Of a stretch of 21,579 nucleotides of DNA, positions 7,521 through 17,476 are shown one piece after another. The notes below the pieces were generated by a model that was not told the origin of the DNA, did no database searches, and saw only the letters and a list, made by a program, of their open reading frames with translations. Each line of letters starts with the position of its first letter. Position 1 is the first letter of the stretch. Origin of the DNA: Priapulus caudatus (lineage: Eukaryota > Priapulida > Priapulimorpha > Priapulimorphida > Priapulidae); assembly GCF_000485595.1 (NCBI RefSeq), contig NW_014577421.1, forward strand, positions 83,604-105,182, written 5' to 3'. The position numbers and the translations under genes are program-made.

Positions 7521-7723
7521 CTGCTACAGAACTGGACATTCGCGTCATCGCGGGAGTGATGCTGGCGCTGGCAGATGGCAGCACCTCAAGTACTTGCGGA
7601 CGAGGCAGGACCGGCGGATGCATCAAGGGTAGCTCTCGGCGTGCAGGCACGTGGCGAGAGGTTGTCGTTCAAGGCGACGATCGACGCGCACGCACTGGAG
7701 GCGGCGCACAGGTCGCCAAGGAG
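7521..7723 (+). pseudogene. MACF1/DST/shot-like: Frame-broken copy of rod exon B (+ strand, noisy)
   Basis: Matches 791-997 along its full length: acceptor CGTGCAG, then CTGCTACAGA, GTGATGCTGGCGCTGG, GCATCAAGGGTAGCTC, GGAGGCGGCGCACA and GCCAAGGAGA before GTGAGT. More than a dozen small indels destroy the frame, for example an extra base before TGGACATT and missing bases around the tryptophan region. It lies before the B-I intron, the right place for the gene. Confidence 0.8.
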
Positions 7724-8798
7724 AGTGAGTGGAGCACAATGCCGCGGGTGCGGGTGGTGGTGGGGGATGGTGAGAGCTGAGCGGGCAGGGCGGGGTGCGA
7801 TGCGGAGTCAGGAGCTGGTGCGATGCGGCCAGGTGGTGGGAGAGGGCGTGGGGCAGGGCGAGTAGGCGAGGGGGGCCGGTAGTGAGCAGGCGGTGGAGCG
7901 CAGGGTGGGTGGGAGAGGGCATGCAGGGTGTGGTGGGGCTGGCAGGCAGGGCAAGGGTGGCGGGTGAAGTAGGGTGAGGGTGGTGAAAGTGTGGCAGGCG
8001 AGCTGCATGGGTTGGGCCAGGACAGGGTGGTGAAGGGAAGGCGTAGTAACGATGGGGCTTGGAGCTGCAAAGACTATTGTTGGGCAGAAAAGGGGTGGGC
8101 CGTTCTGGTTAAGGAGTAGACTACGAACAAATTTATAAATAATATCGTAAAAGTTTGAACTACATAAAGGTATTCACATAATCAGCCGCAAATTTCCCAT
8201 CAAACCTCATGAAAACGAACAAATCTTTGTCATCGTTGTAACCTGTTAATAACACTCTGTAGAGTAGGTTTCTACTAAAACATTCTTTAGGATTTAGAAA
8301 ATATATATTGTAATAAACCTGGTGTCAAATATTACTACGTCTGAACCACCACTTATTTGTCTCTAACAGCTAACCTTCCATATAAGCACTAATTTAATTC
8401 GTTACCATTTTTAACAGATGCATGATCACAGTCGGTTTGATGTTGTTTTAATATGAAAACTAACTTCTGTTATTTATTGGCGTTTTGGCTCTGGCCTCCG
8501 TTAACCTGATCTTTCGTTATCGTGATTCGTTTAATTATGTTTAATTATGTGTTTAATTATTTTCTTTTAGTGTGATCAGGAGGCGGCTGAGGTATCGATC
8601 ACTCGTTGGTTTTCACTGTCCCTGGTTGTTTCTTTGTCTTTATGTCTGCCATGGTGCATGAGTTTGCCGCATTCTGTGCTAATATCGACGCAATGTATCG
8701 TAAAATTTAGATGCTTCCCAGCGTAAAATCGCTAGCCGCCATTTTCTCAACTGTCGTATTGTTTTCTTAGAAGCCGGAATGGACTTAAGATATTGCTA

Positions 8799-8852
8799 GT
8801 CTGTGACACTGATCTATATATAAGTGTTATATAGTTGATCAGTGGTCTGTGA
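8799..8852. mobile_element. Possible 38-bp MITE remnant: inverted repeat flanked by 8-bp direct repeats
   Basis: GTCTGTGA at 8799-8806 recurs perfectly at 8845-8852. Between them, 8807-8844 begins CACTGATC and ends GATCAGTG, with TATATA-rich inner arms, making an imperfect palindrome. An 8-bp duplication with termini beginning CA is typical of hAT-type elements, but 38 bp is far too short to encode or clearly identify one. The inverted arm at about 14320-14365 keeps the left half better than the right. Confidence 0.3.
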
Positions 8853-9414
8853 TGCTGTCTGCTTTCCCCTGTGCGCGTGCGTGTTCGATGTTTTGTGTGG
8901 TGACTGTGTGTGTGGCATCGTTAGTAATTCCAATTAGGACTGTTTAGGAACCTACTGTTCCTAGTTACTGGTAGCTCTGTATCGTGTTGTGCTGGCATTG
9001 CTTAGATCCTGACATGTGTATGCGTAGGGAGAGATGCCTGACCCACGTATTGACCTGCCATCTGTCGGTCTGTTGTCAGCAACATGAGCAAATACGTATG
9101 GATAGCGTGTCAGAAATGTCATAAAATTTGCCCAACACTTCTTGCGCAAAACATGTGACATTTTATTCATGTGATGTCACAACTATTTATAATATTTCTG
9201 CCAATAAAGCCCCCTGGAGCAATCGCCAAGCAGCCCTAGGCAATTATTGATGCGATAAGACTTTCCAGAAGACAATGCTTGGCTACGAAGTGTGGCGATT
9301 GCGATAATTTGACATGCTCGCATGGCAAAACAGAGTCAAGCTTGTCTGGCATAGCAACAGTATCTAGGGGGCGTGGTTATACTGCTCTGATTGATAAGTT
9401 TAAATTCTCTGATC

Positions 9415-9540
9415 GGCATTGTTCTATGCTCTCCATGTTGTTCTCTGCCTCGCGTTGTTCCACTGGCTCCATGTTGTTCTGTGCTCGGCGTTGTTCCACG
9501 CTGTTCTCTGTGCTGCTGTTCCATGTTGTCTCGTGCAGCT
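9415..9540 (+). repeat. Short minisatellite in intron B-I
   Basis: About three imperfect copies of a roughly 36-bp unit, built from TGTTGTTC, TGTGCTCGGCG and TTGTTCCACTGGCTCCA. A recognisable inverted counterpart is at about 13590-13730, so it existed before the two arms diverged in sequence. Not coding. Confidence 0.55.
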
Positions 9541-10054
9541 GCTGCTACTGCGCGTTCTATTGCGTGGTGTTCTGTGGTGTGACGGTGCTGTGGGGTGGAG
9601 GGGGGTGTTGGTCAGGCTGATAGCGTGATGGGTGGAAGGCATAGATGGGAAGGATAGTTGCAGCAGCATTTCCCTCCCAGTGTGATATGATGATCTGTTG
9701 AGTGACTCATGACACCTTAATTCATACATATATATATATATTATGTATCACACATGAAGTACAAGCAAGTAGACACATTGAGACCGCTTTGCGTCGAATA
9801 ATCCACGAGACAAAATATCATCTCGCTCTGTAACTCTCTTGCTAATTTGACAATAATTGTGCACTAGTGTTGTAACACTTCTGGAGGTCATTCTTCGCTG
9901 CTTCAAGGAGACGTACTGTTAGTAGTCAGTGTTGTGTATGACCTTGGTCCGTCGTGGGTGACCTTGGTCTGGCGGCCATGACAGTTAGATGAGTCATCGC
10001 GGCGACTGTCGTCTGCTCCGAACCCCACAGTGAGCAAACGTCGCTCTGTTTCAG

Positions 10055-10186
10055 TTCCAGGACATGTGGAGCGACCTCTGTGATTGGCTGGCTGAGGCCG
10101 AGGAGGCCTTGAAGGGAGACGCGGGAATCAGCAATGAGCCAGATAAGATTCGACACCAGCTGATCAAACACAGGGAGTTCCAGAAG
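10055..10186 (+). CDS. MACF1/DST/shot-like: Spectraplakin rod exon I (helix A), clean
   Basis: A 132-nt, phase-0 exon of 44 codons, between CTGTTTCAG and AAG|GTGGGG. It encodes FQDMWSDLCDWLAEAEEALK, then ISNEPDKIRHQLIKHREFQK. MACF1/DST read FHEAWKKLIDWLEDAESxLD, then ISNDPDKIKLQLSKHKEFQK directly after the KRAKQ that corresponds to the end of exon B. B to I is therefore a true consecutive pair, although in the window the clean B is 9 kb away and followed by exon C. This is one of the two surest family identifications here. A broken inverted copy lies at 12887-13025. Confidence 0.93.
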
Positions 10187-10278
10187 GTGGGGATGTTGTG
10201 TGGTTCATCTATACGTGGCTCTGTTCATACGTATAAGGTTATCGCTATCTTTATTGCCTGCTGCCTTATCTCATTAAA

Positions 10279-10338
<60 letters not shown>

Positions 10339-10356
10339 TCTTTTTTTTCTCGCCTA

Positions 10357-10388
<32 letters not shown>

Positions 10389-10636
10389 ACTCTCTCCCTC
10401 TGTGTCTCTCTGCTTCTTTCCTCTCCTCTCATAATCTCATTCTGTAATCTACCTCTAGACTATATGACGATAAAGAATTTAATTAACTGACTTCATCATA
10501 TCGCTATCATGGCAAAGCATCATTGTGATAGCAATTTGTATTATTGTATTTTATTATTTGTGTTATTGTCGTACTATTGTTGTATTATTGTACTATGTGT
10601 TATGTTTTACTATTGTATTTTATATCTGCTGCATAG
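10187..10636 (+). other. Intron I-J with (CT)n run
   Basis: 10281-10334 is an uninterrupted CT repeat, followed by further CT-rich sequence to about 10430. 10440-10636 is AT-rich with TATTGT/TTATTG repetition and ends GCTGCATAG. The inverted counterpart is 12450-12886. No gene. Confidence 0.85.
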
Positions 10637-10791
10637 TTACTCAACAACAAGATGGTAGCCTATGACATGACCATGAAGAAGGGCAAAGTGCTGAAGGAGA
10701 AAGCGCCCTCTACTGACATCGCTGCGATACAGTCAATGCTGAACACACTGAAGAACAGCTGGAATGGAGTTTCCTCATTAGCCGTTGAGAG
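10637..10791 (+). CDS. MACF1/DST/shot-like: Spectraplakin rod exon J (helices B-C), clean
   Basis: A 155-nt exon starting in phase 0 and ending in phase 2 (51 codons plus AG before GTAGGA). It encodes LLNNKMVAYDMTMKKGKVLK, then EKAPSTDIAAIQSML and the helix C core KNSWNGVSSLAVE(R). MACF1/DST have the PVYDTTIRTGRALKEKxLLP segment followed by RDKWDTVCGKSVER at this position. The phase-2 ending within an ER arginine codon matches exon F, showing that the intron sits at the same place in two repeats. The next exon, expected to start with Q and a KLEEAL-like stretch, is not in the window. An inverted broken copy lies at 12289-12449. Confidence 0.9.
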
Positions 10792-10818
10792 GTAGGAATC
10801 TCTCTCTCACTCTCTTTT

Positions 10819-10850
<32 letters not shown>
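10792..10850 (+). other. Start of intron after exon J, truncated at a CT run
   Basis: GTAGGAATCTCTCTCTCACTCTC.. continues for only 59 bp, then switches at about 10851 to the sequence that lies upstream of exon H. In the inverted arm the same intron runs on for about 600 bp of CT/GA repeat (11670-12288). This marks a junction inside simple repeat. Confidence 0.65.
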
Positions 10851-11311
10851 AAATTAATTTCCGGAAAGCAATACGAGTTGTGTTTGCCGTGGTCGGAATG
10901 CACGGACGATAAACTACATTCGCTAATGTAATGGGTTAGTGGTGGTTGATTGAATTGCTAATTTATTATAAAATAAAATAATCAAATTAATTTTTCTCAA
11001 AAAATAATCTATCCTAACTTATAATCCTTAACTAATTAATTTGATCAGTTCTAAAGACTGACCGGTAGGCGATATTTGGTTTGTTAGTGCTCCTGACCAT
11101 GCAGATAGTTGGTAACTGTGTGCAACAATTGTCGAATTTGTGCTCAACTGAATTTGAAATCAGTTGTGCAACTTCTGTTCAGTTCAGTTTGCGCTGATGG
11201 AACTGATTTTGAATCAACCATGCGCCAACAACGGTTGGGAAATTCTTTCTTTTTTTTATTCGGAGTTGCTGGGTTGTCTTCACCGCTGCGTTATTTAACC
11301 GCTTGTTGCAG
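10851..11311 (+). other. Intron G-H 3' part, clean second copy
   Basis: AT-rich sequence colinear with 3483-3946 and ending CGCTTGTTGCAG. It contains the same landmarks (AATTAATTTCCGGAAAG, GGTAGGCGATATTTGGTTT) without the additional bases seen in the noisy copy. The frames at 11109-11381 cross the exon boundary and are not genes by themselves. Confidence 0.75.
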
Positions 11312-11512
11312 ATCCTTCAGTCGGACGTGCAAGCGCACCAGGCTAGCATCGACTCTGTCAACGCCGCCGGGCAGAAGCTGATATCGGAGAGTCCTGAATC
11401 AGATGACAGCCGGTTCATGCAGGAGCTGCTGTCCAACCTGAACGCACGCTGGGATGGGCTGGTGGACATGGTAGGATCACGCGAGAAACAACTACAGGAA
11501 GCACTGAAGGAG
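11312..11512 (+). CDS. MACF1/DST/shot-like: Spectraplakin rod exon H (helices B-C), clean but displaced
   Basis: A 201-nt, phase-0 exon of 67 codons between TTGTTGCAG and GAG|GTGCGT. It encodes ILQSDVQAHQASIDSVNAAG, QKLISESPESDDSRFMQELL, then the helix C core NARWDGLVDMVGSREKQLQE. MACF1/DST have [26 protein letters not shown], then LESMNQCWESVLQKTEEREQQLQ directly after the ELAKH end of exon G. Its proper neighbours are therefore G and K, not J. It lies alone between two junctions (about 10851 and 11665). Other copies: 3947-4162 (+, broken) and 19036-19253 (-, broken). Confidence 0.9.
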
Positions 11513-11665
11513 GTGCGTACAGGAGGGTGTGGGAGGGAGGTGGTGCAGGAGGAGGAGTAGGGGAAGGAGGGACGAGCAGGAGTAGGAGGGAGTGTATGCG
11601 AGGGGAGGATGAGGAGGAGGAGGAGGAGGAAGAAAAGGAAAAGGGCCGAGTAGGAGGTAGCAATG
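11513..11665 (+). other. Start of intron H-K, clean copy without repeat of exon end
   Basis: G-rich purine sequence from GTGCGTACAGGAGG to about 11665, matching 4163-4180 and then 4370-4460. The intervening partial duplicates of exon H found in the noisy copies are absent here, suggesting collapse of the repeat in this piece. Similarity to intron H-K ends near GGTAGCAATGAG. Confidence 0.6.
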
Positions 11666-12288
11666 AGAGAGAAGAGAGAGGGAGAGCAGAGAGAGCAAGA
11701 TGATGGAGAGAGAGAGACCTGAGTGGCAGAGAGGAGAGAAGAGCGTGAGGAGAGAGAGGGAAAGAGATGCGAGAGCCGAGAGCGAGAGAGAGGAGAGAGG
11801 AGTGAGAGGTTGGAGTGGAGATGAGAGAGAGAGAGAGACGAATCAGACAGAGATAAGAGAGAGACAGAAAAAGAGATGAGAGAGAGAGAGAGTAGAGAGA
11901 GAGAGAGAGAGAGAGAGAAAATACAGAGCAGAAAAGGGAGAGAGACAGAAAGAAAAACGAGAGCGAGGAGAGAGATGAGAGAGATGAGGAGAGAAGGGAG
12001 AGAAGAGAAGAGAAGAGGAGACGAGAGAGAGAGAAGAGAGAGTACAGGACAGAGAAAGAGAGAGACAGGAAAAAAAGAGATGTGAGAGAGAGAGAGAGAG
12101 AGAGTGAGAACGAGGAGAGAAGAGAGGAGAGAGAGAGAGAGAGAGGAGATGAGATTGATGAGAGAGAGAGATGACGAGAATGGAGAGTGAGAGAGAGAAG
12201 AGAGAGAGTACAGACAGAGAAAGATGAGTGTAGGAGAGAGAAGGAGACGAGAGAGGAGACAGAAAAAGAGTGTAGACGAGAATTCTAT
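11666..12288 (-). repeat. Polypurine (GA)n tract: inverted intron downstream of exon J
   Basis: About 620 bp of almost pure G and A on +, which is CT on -. Read on the minus strand it continues exon J's donor region (ATAGAATTCTCGTCTACACTC.. then CT repeats), as at 10792-10850. This is the start of the inverted arm. The long low-complexity frames on either strand are not genes. Confidence 0.75.
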
Positions 12289-12449
12289 CTCTCAACGCTA
12301 ATGAGGAAAACTCATTCACAGCTGTTCTTATGTGTGTGCGAGCATGACTGATCGCAGCGATGTCAGTTAGAGGGCGCTTTTCCTTCAGACTTTTGCTGCC
12401 TTTTCATGGTCATGTCAATAGGAGCTAACCTCGTGTGTGTTGAGTAGCA
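12289..12449 (-). pseudogene. MACF1/DST/shot-like: Inverted frame-broken copy of rod exon J
   Basis: The reverse complement aligns with 10637-10791: acceptor TGCATAG, then CTACTCAAC, GACATGACCATGAA, AAAGCGCCCTCTA, TGACATCGCTGCGAT and TTCCTCATTAGC. Insertions and deletions occur every several bases and no frame is open. Confidence 0.8.
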
Positions 12450-12886
12450 CTATGCAGAGCATATAAAATTACAATAGTTTATAAAACTATCAACACATTA
12501 GTACAAGTAGTACAACAATAGTACGACAAATAACAAAATTCAGATAAAATACAATAATACAAATTGCTATGCACCAATAGATGCTTTGCCATTGGAAGCG
12601 ATATGATGAAGTCAGTTAATTAAATTCTTTATCGTCATTAGTCGGAGGTAGATTAAGAATGAGATTATGAGAGGAGAGGAAGAAGCAGAGAGACACAGAA
12701 GTGAGAGAGTGAGAATGAGAGAGAGAGCGAGAGAAACGACGAGAGAGAGAGGAAGAGATAGTGAGGAGAGGACGAGGAGAAGTAAGTTAATGAGATAAGG
12801 CAGAGGGCAATAAAGATAGCTTAGCATAACTTATAAGTCGATTAACAGGAAGCCACGTTATAGATGAACCACACATACATCCCCCA
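12450..12886 (-). other. Inverted intron I-J
   Basis: Reverse complement of 10187-10636 with indels. The AT-rich part (about 12460-12650) keeps ATCGCTT and CAATAATACAAATTGC landmarks. The purine stretch at 12655-12780 corresponds to the CT run at 10281-10430. No gene. Confidence 0.8.
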
Positions 12887-13025
12887 CTTCTCGCGAACTC
12901 CCTGTGTGATCGCTGCGTGTCGTAATCTTATCTGGCCTCATTGTCCTGATTCCTCCGATCTCCCTTCAAGGCCTCCTCGGCTCATGCCGCAATTCACAGC
13001 AGGTCGCGCTCCAACATGTCTGGAA
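12887..13025 (-). pseudogene. MACF1/DST/shot-like: Inverted frame-broken copy of rod exon I
   Basis: On the minus strand: CTCTGTTTCAG acceptor, TTCCAGACATGT, then GAGCCGAGGAGGCCTTGAAGG, CCAGATAAGATTACGAC and CACAGGGAGTTC, as in 10055-10186. A frame can be traced only in pieces (..EPRRP.., ISNEP-like region lost). Confidence 0.82.
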
Positions 13026-15470
13026 CTGAAACAGAGCGAACGATGTTCTTTGCTCACTGGGGGTACGGAGCAGACGACATCCGCCGCGATGCTCATTAAC
13101 TGTCATGCCGCCAGGACCAAGTCATCCACGACGGCACCAAGGTCATACACAGCACTGACTACTAACAGTACGTCTCCTTGAAGCGCGAACCAAGAAGAGA
13201 CAGTACAACACTAGTGCTAAGATTATTCGTCGAAATTAAGCTAAGAGAGTTACAGAGAGGAGATGTATTTTGTACGTCGGTGGATATTCACGTAAAGCCC
13301 GTCTCAAGTGTGGTCTACTTGTGGACATTCATTGTGTGATATCATAATATTACTATATACTATACATAATATTATACGTATATATATTAGTGTATGAATT
13401 AGGGTGTCTATGAGTCACTCAACAGATCATGCAGTAATCACATGGGAGAGGAAATGCTGACCTGCAACTATCCTTCCATCTATTGCCTTCCACCCATCAC
13501 AGCTATCAAGCCTGCAAACACCCCCCTAACCCACAGCACCGATCAGATCACAGAACACACGCCAAATAGAACGCGCAGTAGCAGCAGCCTGCACGAGCGA
13601 CAACATGACAGTCAGCACACGGGAAACAGGCGTGGACAATGACCGGAGCAGCAAGAACAACATGAAGCCAAGGCGACACAACGGCGGAGCAGTAGAACAA
13701 CATGGAGGCATAGAAAGCAAGCCGATAAGAGATTTAAACTTATCAATCAGAAGCAGAGTTAACCACGTCCCCTAGAACTTTTGCTATGACAGACAACTTG
13801 ACTCTGTTTTTACATGCAGCATGTCAAAATCTATCGCAATCGCCCACACTTCGTTAGCCAAGAATTGTTTCTGGAAAGTCTCTAGTCGCAGTCAATGTGT
13901 GCTAGGCTGACTTGGCGATTGCCTCCAGGGGGCTTTTATTGCAGAAATATTATATAATAGTTGTGACATCACATGAATAAAATGTCCACAATGTTTGCGC
14001 AAGAAGTTTTTGCGTCAAATTTTATGAATTTCTGACACGCTATCATACGTATTTTGCTCATGTTCTGACAACAGACCGACACATGGCAGGTCAATATGGT
14101 GTGGTCAGGCATCTCTCCCTACGCTATACACATGTTCAGCGATCTAAGCAAGTGCCAGCACAACACGAATAACAGAGCTACCAGCTAACTAGGAACAGTT
14201 AGGTTCCTAAACAGTTCCTAATTGGATTACGTAACCGATGCCACACACACAGGTCACCCACAAAGTCGAACATGCACAGCCAAGGAGAAAGCAGACGCAT
14301 CACAGAACCACATCATTAAACTATATATACACTTAATATATAGATCAGTGATCACAGATAGCAATATCGTAAGTCACATCCGGCTTCCCTAAGAAAACAA
14401 TCGACAAATTGAGAATAATGGGGCTACCGATTTTTACGCCTGGGATAGCATCTAAATTTTACGGATACATATGCGAGTCGGATATTAGCACAGATATGCG
14501 GAAAATCATGCACCATGGCAGACATAAAGACAAATGAAACAAACCAAGGCACCTGACAGTGAAAACCAAGACCAGAGTGATCGATAGCCTCAGCCGCCTC
14601 TGATCACACTAAAAGAAATAATATATAAACAAATAAGTAAAACTAATTAAAACGTAGAAGTCACGATAACGAAAGATCAGGTTACAGAGGCAAGCCAAAA
14701 CGCCAATAAAATAACAGAAGTTAGTTTTCATATTAAAACAACATTCAACCGACTGTATAAATCATGCATCTTGTTAGAAAATAGGTAATCCGAATTTAAA
14801 TTAGTGACGAATATGGAAAGGTGAGCTGTTCAGAGACAAATAAGTGGGATTCGAAGGACGTAGTAATGTTTGAACAGGCTTATTACAACTATATATTTTT
14901 CTAAAATCCTAAAGAATGTTTAGTTAAACACCTTACTCTAATCAGTATTTATGAACAGTTACAACGATGACAAATATTTGTTCGTTTTCATGGAGAGTTT
15001 GATGGGAAATTTGCTGACGTGATATATCGTGAGAATACCTTTATGTAGTTCAAACTATTTTACGATTTACTTTTTAATTTGTTCTAGTTATCTCTGTAAC
15101 CGGAACGGCAACTTTTCTGCCCAACAATATTCTTCGCACTCCAACCCCCATCGCTTACTATGCTTCCCTTCACACCCTGTCCTGCCAAACGCAGTGCAGC
15201 TCGCCTGCCGACACTTTCATCCACCACTCACCCTACTTCACCCCGCCACCCTTGCCCTTGCCGCCAGCCCCATCCACACCTGCTGACCCTCGTCCCCAGC
15301 CCACCTGCCCCTCCACCCGCACACTACCGCCCCCCTCCACCTCCTCCTGAGCCCGCCCACCTCCACAGCCCGCATCGACCAGCCCTGACCGCATCGCAAC
15401 CCCGCCCCGCCTCACAGCTGCCACCCTCCCCCCACCACCACCCGCCCGCGCATGCTGCTCCAGCGTCACT
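13026..15470 (-). other. Inverted intron B-I (about 2.4 kb)
   Basis: Colinear reverse complement of 7724-10054. Examples: CAAGGAGACGTACTGTTAG near 13180, the minisatellite near 13590-13730, GACATTTTATTCATGTGATG near 13985, the hairpin near 14320-14365, and the C-rich block at 15130-15460 opposite the G-rich block after exon B. Frames in the C-rich block are proline-rich shadows. No gene. Confidence 0.8.
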
Positions 15471-15701
15471 CCTTGGCTGACCTTGTGCGCGTCCTCCAGG
15501 TGAGCATTGTCGTAGCGCGCTCGTCGGCCTTGACACAAGCCCCTCCCATGTCTCCCAGATCCGTGCCTGACGCCGGAGAACTGACCCTTTGATGCACGCC
15601 TGTCCTGCTATCGTCGCAAAAGTACTTGTAGGTGTGTCCGTGGTCTGTCCATCGCCAGCATCAGCCTCCCGCTGATGACGATGTCCATCTGATAGACCAG
15701 G
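15471..15701 (-). pseudogene. MACF1/DST/shot-like: Inverted frame-broken copy of rod exon B
   Basis: The minus strand gives GTGCAG, CAGATGGACATCGTCATCAG, CGGGAGG, TACTTTTGCGACGAT, GCATCAAAGGGTCAG, GGCGTCAGG, GAGGACGC and GCCAAGG, matching 791-997. It is longer than the clean exon (231 against 207 nt) because insertions outnumber deletions. Confidence 0.8.
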
Positions 15702-16537
15702 CTGCACGCGGCGCCGCGGAGACACACACACACGCAGCGTGTGAACGTACAGATAGGTTTATTATTGCATTTAATTTGGATCGATCGAGTGTTATCGGAG
15801 TGATTATTATTTCAATTGGTTTAGTTACTGATTTAATGCATGACTAAATCGATGGAATCAATGCAATGAAGTCAATCAATAAATCGATATAAATCAGATT
15901 CTTCGGAATGACTGATGCTAATGGAATTTATTGTACTGGCCCCTATTCATTAATTAGGTTGATTGATTACGTTGATGATTGAGAAAGATAGATTAATGGA
16001 CTAATTAACTGACTTCGAGATCTTGATGACGAATTATGCGATTAATAGTTAGGGATGGATGAGGGAGGCAAGGACAGGAGACGAGAGAGGAGAGAGAGTA
16101 GATGGAGGAGAGAGCGTTGGAAAAGAAGGTGTTGGGAGCGTACGTGGTATAACCAGGGAAGGGAGAGAGAGAGAAAAGAGGAGGCAAATAGAGAAGGAGA
16201 GGAGAGGGAGGGAGAGCCGGCTCTCCGGCGATGCGGGGGAAGGAACGGAGAGAGAGAAAGAGGAAGAGGTGAATTAGGAGAGGAGAAAAAGAGGGAGAGA
16301 GGACGCGGAGGGAAGTGAGAGAGATGAGAGGAGGAGGAACGAGGGAGCGAGGAAGGGACGAGAGAGGAGAGAGGAGAGAAGAGTAGGGAGGGAGAGACGA
16401 GTAGCGACCCGAGAGAGAAGGAGAGAGAGAGGATCAGAGAGAGAGAGAGAGAGAGAGAGAGACGAGAGAGAGAGAGAGAGGAATAGAGAGGGCGACTGGG
16501 AGGAAGGAGTCAGAGGAAGAGAGAGAGAGGAAGTACG
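15702..16537 (-). other. Inverted intron A-B
   Basis: 15720-15760 gives CGTGTGTGTGTGTC and GTTCACACGCTGCG on -, as upstream of exon B. 15760-16045 is the AATC/GATT tetranucleotide region. 16050-16537 is a purine tract, the complement of the CT tract at 208-460. No gene. Confidence 0.8.
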
Positions 16538-16691
16538 CTTCATGCCCTCGACCTGTTGTGCGCACGTCTCCAGCCGCGGCTCACTGGTTTCGCGGCGAGC
16601 CAGAGCTTTTCCGGTGTTGCCGAGCCAACCTGGTGGAACGCCTCGATGCGAGTGTTTGAAGTCTGCGCTCCTTAATGCGAGTCCAGGTCCC
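16538..16691 (-). pseudogene. MACF1/DST/shot-like: Inverted frame-broken copy of rod exon A
   Basis: On -: TTGTCAG acceptor, GGAGCGCAGACTTCAA, CGAGGCGTTCCA, GGTTGGCTCGGCAACACCGG, AAAGCTCTGGCTCGC, CGCGAAACCAGTGAGCCGCG, GCTGGAGACGTGCG, ending GGGCATGAAG. Stretches of the true peptide (WLGNTGKAL) survive, but the frame breaks on both sides. Confidence 0.82.
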
Positions 16692-17476
16692 CTGACAACA
16701 GAAGACAGAGGTTTTAGAAAGAGTTCGGAGAGAAAAAGACCGTAGTGAGAGAGGAGAGAAGAGCTTGATAGGGGGAGAGTTACGAGCGAGAGGATCGTCG
16801 GATGCGACTGAGGCTGATGGCGAGACGACACCGCCGGAGAGATGAAAGGAGAGAGTCGCTCTTCCGCGCGTGCTGAGAGAGAGAGTTTTTTTCTCGAGAG
16901 TCGAGGAGGCTCGAGGAGAAGATGAGACTAGGGGGAGAGAATACGAGTGAGAGCGTGCTTGAGAGAACAAGAGAGATGAGGAGAAGTACGAGGCGATAGT
17001 AGGAGAGGAGGTTAGAAGAAAAAGAGACTTAGAGGCGCCGAGGGAGTGGAGAGTTAGAGGAGGAGAGTTAGGGAGGGAACCGAGGATGTCGGATTCGTCT
17101 GAGAGGGAAGAGGAGCAGCATGGAGATTGTGAGGGCAGAGAGAGATGAGAGAATTGAGAGAGATGAGAGAAAGAGAGACGAGAAAGAGAGAGAGAGAAAA
17201 ACGACGACGAGAGAGAGAGATGAAGATGAGAGAGAGAAACTGAGACGGACAGAGAAGAGAGACAGCGAGAGAGAGAGATAGAGGAAGGGGAGAGGGAGAC
17301 ACGAACAGAGAGAGAGAGACAGAGGAAGAGAGAGGAAGACTTAACATAGACTACACACAGAAAGCTACGAAGCGAGTTGTCACCAGGCTTCTGCAACAAG
17401 CATCGGCGTGCCGGTCACCACACATGGCCCGATTTCCGCCCCCCCGGTCATCGCTAGGGCGACCCCGCCACATGAC
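16692..17476 (-). repeat. Inverted intron L-A, polypurine tract
   Basis: From about 16700 to 17340 the + strand is GA-rich, the complement of the CT tract at 5822-6757, but more often interrupted. 17345-17476 mirrors 5680-5820. The large Ser/Leu frame on - is low-complexity reading that runs into the exon A copy. Confidence 0.8.

Larger units (their letters stand above)
7724..10054 (+). other. Intron B-I (about 2.3 kb)
   Basis: 7738-8060 is strongly G-rich on + (GGGTGGTGGTGGGGG and many GGGCGGG, GGTGG runs) and is C-rich in the inverted copy (15130-15460). 8100-9400 is ordinary AT-rich intron, including a small inverted-repeat structure at 8799-8852. 9415-9540 holds a short minisatellite based on TGTTGTTCTGTGCTCGGCGT-like units. 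A TATATATATA run lies at 9727-9740. Frames over the G-rich block are shadows with no family match. The intron ends CTCTGTTTCAG. Confidence 0.75.

Noticed and set aside
7623-8070. Overlapping proline/histidine-rich frames opposite the G-rich intron
   Set aside because: They arise from G-rich/C-rich composition. The same sequence in the mirrored arm breaks every one of these frames.
9727-9740. TATATATATA run as a promoter TATA box
   Set aside because: It lies deep inside an intron between consecutive rod exons and is a simple TA repeat. No downstream first exon is visible.
16581-17399. 272-residue minus-strand open frame
   Set aside because: It is mostly low-complexity Ser/Leu from the mirrored CT tract, running into a frame-broken piece of exon A. 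It is not a gene.
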